In this document: positions 59,585 through 64,000 of the stretch, one piece after another
Position numbering within the stretch: the stretch's first letter is position 1
Layout of the letters: every line of letters begins with the position of its first letter
NCBI RefSeq assembly: GCF_003217235.1
Contig: NZ_QJTF01000019.1
Coordinates: 1 to 64,000 of the forward strand
Direction of reading: 5' to 3'
DNA length: 64,000 nt
Origin: Paramesorhizobium leguminum
GTDB taxonomy: Bacteria > Pseudomonadota > Alphaproteobacteria > Rhizobiales > Rhizobiaceae
The notes under the pieces: generated by a model
What the model was told of the DNA's origin: nothing
Seen by the model: the letters and a program-made list of their open reading frames with translations, nothing else
The model's database searches: none
Position numbers and translations under genes: made by a program

Positions 59585-60949
59585 ATGACCAGCCGAACCT
59601 GTCTTTCGATCATCCTTGCCGCCGGCGAGGGAACGCGGATGAAATCCGCCCTGCCCAAGGTGCTGCATGAGATAGCGGGCCTGCCGCTTGTATGCCATGT
59701 CGCCAAGGCGGTTCGCGGCGCTGGCGATTGCGATATCGCGCTGGTCGTTGGCCGTGGCGCGGAGGAGGTAAAAACGGCGGTGGATCGGGTTTCTCCGAAT
59801 GTTGCAGCCTTCGAACAGAAGGAACGGCTCGGCACCGCCCATGCCGTTCTTGCCGCGCGCGAAGCGATCACACGGGGTTATGATGACCTGCTGATCGTTT
59901 TCGGCGACACGCCGCTGATCGAAGATCGCGCCCTGATCGAGGCTCGCGGCAAGCTGGCGCAAGGCTTCGACATCGTTGTGATGGGCTTCCGCCCCGCCGA
60001 TCCCACCGGCTATGGCCGGCTGATCGAGGCGAACGGAAATCTCATCGCGATACGTGAGGAAAAAGACGCAAGCGATTCCGAAAAAAGCATAAATTTCTGC
60101 AATGGTGGCCTGATGGCTGTGAGCGGAAAGCATGCGCTGGCGCTGCTCGACAAAATCCGTAACGACAATGCCAAGGGTGAGTTCTATCTCACCGATATCG
60201 TCGAGATCGCGCATGTTCAGGGGCTGCGGGTGACGGCGGTGGACGTGCCGGTGGACAATGTCATTGGCATCAACACGCGTGTCGAATTGGCGGAGGCCGA
60301 AGCCATCTGGCAGCAGCGCAAACGCCGCGCGGCGATGCTGGCGGGCGTCACTCTGATCGCGCCGGAAACTGTGTTCTTCGCGCATGACACGCTGGTGGAA
60401 GCGGATAGTCTCATCGAGCCCAACGTCTTCTTCGGCCCCGGCGCGCATATCGCCTCCGGCGCGGTGATCCACGCATTCAGCCATATCGAGGGCGCATATG
60501 TTGGCCCGAACGCGGAGATAGGCCCGTTCGCGCGGCTGCGGCCCGGCGCTGATCTGGGGGAGAAGGCGAAGGTTGGCAATTTTTGCGAGGTCAAGAACGC
60601 GACCGTCGCCAAGGGTGCGAAGATCAACCACCTCTCCTATATCGGCGACGCATCCATCGGCGCGGGAGCAAATATCGGCGCGGGCACCATCACCTGCAAC
60701 TATGATGGCTATAACAAGTGGACGACCGAGATCGGCGAGGGGGCTTTCATTGGCTCCAACACATCGCTGGTTGCTCCGGTTGTCGTGGGCGGGAATGCCT
60801 ATGTCGCATCCGGCAGCGTAATCACGGAAAATGTGCCGGCTGACGCGCTCGCCTTTGGCCGCGCCAAGCAGGTCACGAAGGAAGGCCGCGCGACCATTCT
60901 GCGGGAGCGGAATGCGGCTACGAAGGCTGCGAAAAAAGCGGCAAAGTAG
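59585..60949 (+). CDS. glmU: Bifunctional UDP-N-acetylglucosamine pyrophosphorylase / glucosamine-1-phosphate N-acetyltransferase
   Basis: 454 aa, full length. N-terminal uridyltransferase with [20 protein letters not shown] and [10 protein letters not shown]-type segment ([15 protein letters not shown]). C-terminal left-handed beta-helix with hexapeptide repeats and acetyltransferase residues in [20 protein letters not shown] and [13 protein letters not shown]. Makes UDP-GlcNAc for peptidoglycan and lipid A. Followed after 103 bases by glmS, the enzyme two steps earlier in the same pathway. Confidence 0.99.
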   Translation: MTSRTCLSIILAAGEGTRMKSALPKVLHEIAGLPLVCHVAKAVRGAGDCDIALVVGRGAEEVKTAVDRVSPNVAAFEQKERLGTAHAVLAAREAITRGYDDLLIVFGDTPLIEDRALIEARGKLAQGFDIVVMGFRPADPTGYGRLIEANGNLIAIREEKDASDSEKSINFCNGGLMAVSGKHALALLDKIRNDNAKGEFYLTDIVEIAHVQGLRVTAVDVPVDNVIGINTRVELAEAEAIWQQRKRRAAMLAGVTLIAPETVFFAHDTLVEADSLIEPNVFFGPGAHIASGAVIHAFSHIEGAYVGPNAEIGPFARLRPGADLGEKAKVGNFCEVKNATVAKGAKINHLSYIGDASIGAGANIGAGTITCNYDGYNKWTTEIGEGAFIGSNTSLVAPVVVGGNAYVASGSVITENVPADALAFGRAKQVTKEGRATILRERNAATKAAKKAAK

Positions 60950-61052
60950 CCATTTCAATCCGCAACCTATTGTGAATATCCGGCGCGGCAATCACGGGCT
61001 ACATCCGGCAAAACCGGCTAAATTTTAGATTCTTCGGGAAGGAAACGCGTGC

Positions 61053-62876
61053 ATGTGTGGCATTATCGGGATTGTCGGCGTGAGCTCCGTCGCACCGCGT
61101 CTGGTCGATGCGTTGAAGCGGCTTGAATATCGCGGCTATGATTCAGCCGGCGTCGCAATATTGGAAGACGGCGCTCTGACGCGTCGTCGCGCCGAAGGCA
61201 AGCTAGTCAATCTCGAAAAGCGGCTGGTTGCGGAACCAATGGCGGGAACGATCGGCATCGGCCACACGCGCTGGGCTACCCACGGCGCCCCGACCGAGCG
61301 CAACGCGCATCCTCACGCCACGGCTAGGCTCGCCGTCGTGCACAACGGCATCATCGAGAATTTCGCCGAGCTGCGCACCGATCTGGAAGCCGACGGTTAT
61401 CGCTTCGAGAGCGACACCGACACGGAAGCCGTGGCGCAACTGGTGACGCGCGCGCTGGACCACGGCCGGACGCCGGTGGAGGCCGTGCGCGAAAGCTTGC
61501 CGAAGCTTAAAGGCGCATTTGCGCTGGCTATCCTGTTCGCCGGCGAGAACAATCTTCTCGTCGCCGCCCGCAAAGGTTCGCCGCTTGCCATCGGTCACGG
61601 CGAGGGCGAGATGTTTCTGGGTTCCGATGCTATCGCGCTTGCGCCTTTCACCGATACCGTGAGTTATCTCGACGAAGGCGATTGGGCGGTTCTAACGCGC
61701 GAGAGCGTCACCATTTACGACGAAAATGGCGCCCAAGTTACCCGCGCGGCTCAAAAATCCGCCGGCGCGGCTTTTCTGGTGAGCAAGGGCAATCACCGCC
61801 ATTTCATGGAAAAGGAAATCCACGAGCAGCCGGAAGTCATCTCCCATACGCTCGCGCATTATCTGGATTTCACGCGGGGCCGCGTCAGGTCGGAAAACGT
61901 GCCCGTAGATTTCGCCAGGATTGATCGGCTGGCGATCTCCGCCTGCGGCACGGCGTTCTATGCCGCGTCCATCGGCAAATACTGGTTCGAGCAGATCGCG
62001 CGTCTGCCGGTCGATATCGATATCGCCTCGGAATTCCGTTATCGCGAAATGCCTCTGTCGAAGGACACGCTGGCGCTGTTCGTTTCGCAATCGGGCGAAA
62101 CCGCCGATACGCTCGCTTCGCTACGCTATTGCAAAAGCCAAGGCCTGAAGATCGCTTCCATCGTCAATGTGAAGGAATCGACCATCGCGCGGGAATCGGA
62201 TGTCATCTTCCCGACGCTGGCCGGCCCGGAAGTCGGCGTGGCCTCCACCAAAGCCTTCACCTGCCAGCTTGCCGTCCTCGCCGCGCTCGCCATCGCCGCC
62301 GGCAAAGCGCGCGGCACGATTGATGAAAAGGAAGAACAGCGCCTCGTCCGCCATTTGTCGGAAATCCCGCGTTTCGCAAACGAGGTCCTGCGCTTGTCTC
62401 CGCAGATCGAGGCGGTCTGCCGCGAACTGATGCTGGTCAAGCACGCACTTTACCTGGGCCGCGGCACGAGCTTTCCGCTCGCCATGGAGGGCGCACTGAA
62501 GTTGAAGGAAATCTCCTACATCCACGCCGAAGGCTATGCGGCGGGCGAATTGAAACATGGGCCGATCGCGCTGATAGACGATACGATGCCCGTCATCGTC
62601 ATCGCTCCGCACGATAAGCTCTATGAGAAGACCGTCTCCAATATGCAGGAAGTCGCGGCGCGTGGTGGACGCATCATCCTCATCACCGACGCGAGGGGAG
62701 CGAAGGAGACGGGCATCAAGACGCTCGACACCATTGTCTTGCCTGACATGCCCGATATCATCGCACCGCTGATCTACGCGCTGCCGGTACAGATGCTCGC
62801 CTATTACACCGCCGTGTTTATGGGTACCGATGTGGACCAGCCGCGCAATCTGGCGAAGTCGGTGACGGTGGAGTAG
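61053..62876 (+). CDS. glmS: Glutamine--fructose-6-phosphate aminotransferase (isomerizing)
   Basis: 607 aa. The N-terminal glutaminase has Cys2 as nucleophile (MCGIIGIVG) and GHTRWATHGAPTERNAHPH. Two SIS domains follow (ISACGTAFYAASIGKYW, FVSQSGETADTLASLRY, RGTSFPLAMEGALKLKEISY) and the usual end DQPRNLAKSVTVE. First step of hexosamine synthesis. No glmS ribozyme is seen in the 103-base leader, as expected outside Firmicutes. Confidence 0.99.
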   Translation: MCGIIGIVGVSSVAPRLVDALKRLEYRGYDSAGVAILEDGALTRRRAEGKLVNLEKRLVAEPMAGTIGIGHTRWATHGAPTERNAHPHATARLAVVHNGIIENFAELRTDLEADGYRFESDTDTEAVAQLVTRALDHGRTPVEAVRESLPKLKGAFALAILFAGENNLLVAARKGSPLAIGHGEGEMFLGSDAIALAPFTDTVSYLDEGDWAVLTRESVTIYDENGAQVTRAAQKSAGAAFLVSKGNHRHFMEKEIHEQPEVISHTLAHYLDFTRGRVRSENVPVDFARIDRLAISACGTAFYAASIGKYWFEQIARLPVDIDIASEFRYREMPLSKDTLALFVSQSGETADTLASLRYCKSQGLKIASIVNVKESTIARESDVIFPTLAGPEVGVASTKAFTCQLAVLAALAIAAGKARGTIDEKEEQRLVRHLSEIPRFANEVLRLSPQIEAVCRELMLVKHALYLGRGTSFPLAMEGALKLKEISYIHAEGYAAGELKHGPIALIDDTMPVIVIAPHDKLYEKTVSNMQEVAARGGRIILITDARGAKETGIKTLDTIVLPDMPDIIAPLIYALPVQMLAYYTAVFMGTDVDQPRNLAKSVTVE

Positions 62877-62943
62877 TGACTCCGAAGGAGTAGTATTTGT
62901 CGCTCCTCAATGATAGGCTTGGGCTCTGGAAATAGGTGCTCCC

Positions 62944-63141
62944 ATGCGTACAACTCTTGCCTTGGATGACGCCTTGGTTGCCAAGGCAAAGGCCATAACC
63001 GGTCTGGAAGAGAAATCCGCGCTTGTTGAAGAAGCGCTGAAGGCTTTGATCGAGCGGGAAAGCGCGCGGCAACTCGCCAAGCTTGGGGGTACCGAGCCGG
63101 ATGTGGTCGCGCCACCGCGACGCCGCTTTTCGCCCCAATAG
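62944..63141 (+). CDS. vapB: VapB-type antitoxin
   Basis: 65 aa. Pattern MRTTLALDDALVAKAKAITG, LEEKSALVEEALKALIERES, ARQLAKLGG fits the DUF2191 VapB family: an N-terminal ribbon-helix-helix that binds the operator and a C-terminal toxin-binding tail. Six bases upstream of vapC. Confidence 0.92.
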   Translation: MRTTLALDDALVAKAKAITGLEEKSALVEEALKALIERESARQLAKLGGTEPDVVAPPRRRFSPQ

Positions 63142-63147
63142 TTCGCT

Positions 63148-63516
63148 ATGCTTCTGGTGGACACGTCGGTCTGGATAGATCATTTCCGCAAAGAAGATGC
63201 CAACCTGCTTCATCATCTGAGGAATTGGAATGTATTGGTGCATCCCTTTGTCCTCGGTGAATTAGCTCTCGGGCATTTCCGCCAGCGAATTCTTGTTCTT
63301 GATAGGCTTCGTGGCCTACAAAAGATTACGGTGTCGCCTGACGAAGAGGTGGTACAGCTGATTGAAGACCAATCCTTCTACGGACTTGGCATTGGTTATG
63401 TGGATGTCCATTTGCTTGCAGCTGCTCGTATGTTGCCAGGCACGTTGGTATGGACTCGCGATAAGCGGTTAGCGGCGGCTGCCTCAAAACTACAATTGAA
63501 CGCAAATCTGCCGTAG
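63148..63516 (+). CDS. vapC: VapC toxin (PIN-domain ribonuclease)
   Basis: 122 aa. PIN-domain acidic residues: Asp5 in LLVDTSVWIDHF, Glu in VLGELALG, Asp in GIGYVDVHLLAAA and WTRDKRL. Site-specific RNA cleavage is the known role. Immediately downstream of vapB; its stop lies six bases from the convergent recG stop, so the module fits tightly between glmS and recG. Confidence 0.94.
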   Translation: MLLVDTSVWIDHFRKEDANLLHHLRNWNVLVHPFVLGELALGHFRQRILVLDRLRGLQKITVSPDEEVVQLIEDQSFYGLGIGYVDVHLLAAARMLPGTLVWTRDKRLAAAASKLQLNANLP

Positions 63517-63521
63517 GATTT

Positions 63522-64000
63522 TCACCCCGCCCGCAACAACCTCACCGCTTCATCTCGCCCAAACAAATACAGCAATATCCGCAACGCCGCGCCGCGTTCG
63601 CTGGCGAGATCGGGGTCGCGCTCCAGTATCAACCGCGCGTCCTTGCGGGCGATTTCCAAGAGATCCCCATGCGCTTCGATGGATGCCAGCCGGAAGCCGG
63701 GGGTTCCCGATTGGCGCGTACCGAGCAACTCGCCTTCGCCGCGCAGTTTCAAATCTTCCTCGGCAATACGGAAGCCGTCCTCGGTTTCGCGCATCACTTG
63801 TAGCCGCGCGCGGGAAATCTCCCCAAGCGGCCTCTTGTAAAGCAGCAGGCAGGTTGAGGGCTTGTCGCCTCGTCCCACGCGCCCGCGCAACTGGTGAAGT
63901 TGCGCCAGGCCGAAGCGTTCGGCATGTTCGATGACGATGACGGTGGCATCGGGCACATCGACGCCCACCTCGATGACGGTTGTCGCGATGAGGATACGCG
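63522..64000 (-). CDS. recG: ATP-dependent DNA helicase RecG, C-terminal part (cut by window end)
   Basis: About 159 codons to the window edge. Contains helicase motifs V and VI: ATTVIEVGVDVPDATVIVIE and LHQLRGRVGRGDKPSTCLLL, then EDGFRIAEEDLKLRGEGELL, which includes the RecG wedge-linked C-terminal motif. RecG remodels stalled forks and Holliday junctions. The N-terminal part is beyond 64000. Confidence 0.97.
   Translation of the reverse strand, partial: RILIATTVIEVGVDVPDATVIVIEHAERFGLAQLHQLRGRVGRGDKPSTCLLLYKRPLGEISRARLQVMRETEDGFRIAEEDLKLRGEGELLGTRQSGTPGFRLASIEAHGDLLEIARKDARLILERDPDLASERGAALRILLYLFGRDEAVRLLRAG

Overview
The window is about 60% G+C chromosomal DNA from an alphaproteobacterium of the order Hyphomicrobiales, most likely a member of Brucellaceae (Brucella/Ochrobactrum-like). 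Grounds: the tuf-S10-spc-alpha ribosomal super-operon with adk directly after secY; a glnB-glnA pair behind a sigma-54 promoter; an NdvA-type cyclic glucan exporter; a mitochondrial-type ATP12 chaperone; an lpiA/acvB-type MprF operon; a GTTC-N7-GTTC SOS box; and intergenic hairpins made of 8-bp units, one of which (AGGGCAGT) is the unit used for Brucella 'HOOF-Print' typing. The species cannot be fixed from the sequence alone.

Layout. 1-14.7 kb: end of tuf, then 27 ribosomal-protein, secY, adk and rpoA genes, all on + and closely packed. 14.8-22.7 kb: a YdeI-like protein flanked by a copy of the rplQ 3' end, a proline iminopeptidase, a Deg-type periplasmic protease, RarA, and a TAXI-TRAP uptake system. 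22.7-24.5 kb: a small accessory island with a 206-bp MITE-like palindrome, 35-bp perfect inverted repeats, fragments of an IS3 transposase and a tyrosine recombinase, and one unrecognised gene with an AT-rich promoter. 24.6-33.7 kb: ndvA exporter, rluC-HAD-ATP12 operon, glnB-glnA, a single-domain NnrD and a DUF72 protein. 33.9-42.9 kb: uvrA (SOS box), ssb, marC, gyrA, a secreted ClpP-like protease and a 50-aa membrane peptide. 43-47.3 kb: coaD, two cyclophilins, queA and tgt. 47.5-53.6 kb: a TetR repressor divergent from an RND efflux pair across a perfect palindromic operator, then an LLM flavin oxidoreductase. 53.7-64 kb: tRNA-Lys(UUU), a higBA module, acvB-mprF, ccdA, glmU, glmS, vapBC and the 3' part of recG.

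How the genes work together: most of the window is translation, transcription and cell-envelope housekeeping (queuosine by queA/tgt, UDP-GlcNAc by glmS/glmU, CoA by coaD, nitrogen assimilation by glnB/glnA, repair by uvrA/ssb/recG/rarA). Accessory content is limited: the 22.7-24.5 kb island, two toxin-antitoxin modules and many palindromic repeats between genes. I did not find a clear new multi-gene defence or metabolic system. The best leads are the three 8-mer hairpins, the repeat-bounded island with its unknown gene, the truncated Nnr protein at a repeat edge, and a Tgt lacking three of four usual zinc ligands.
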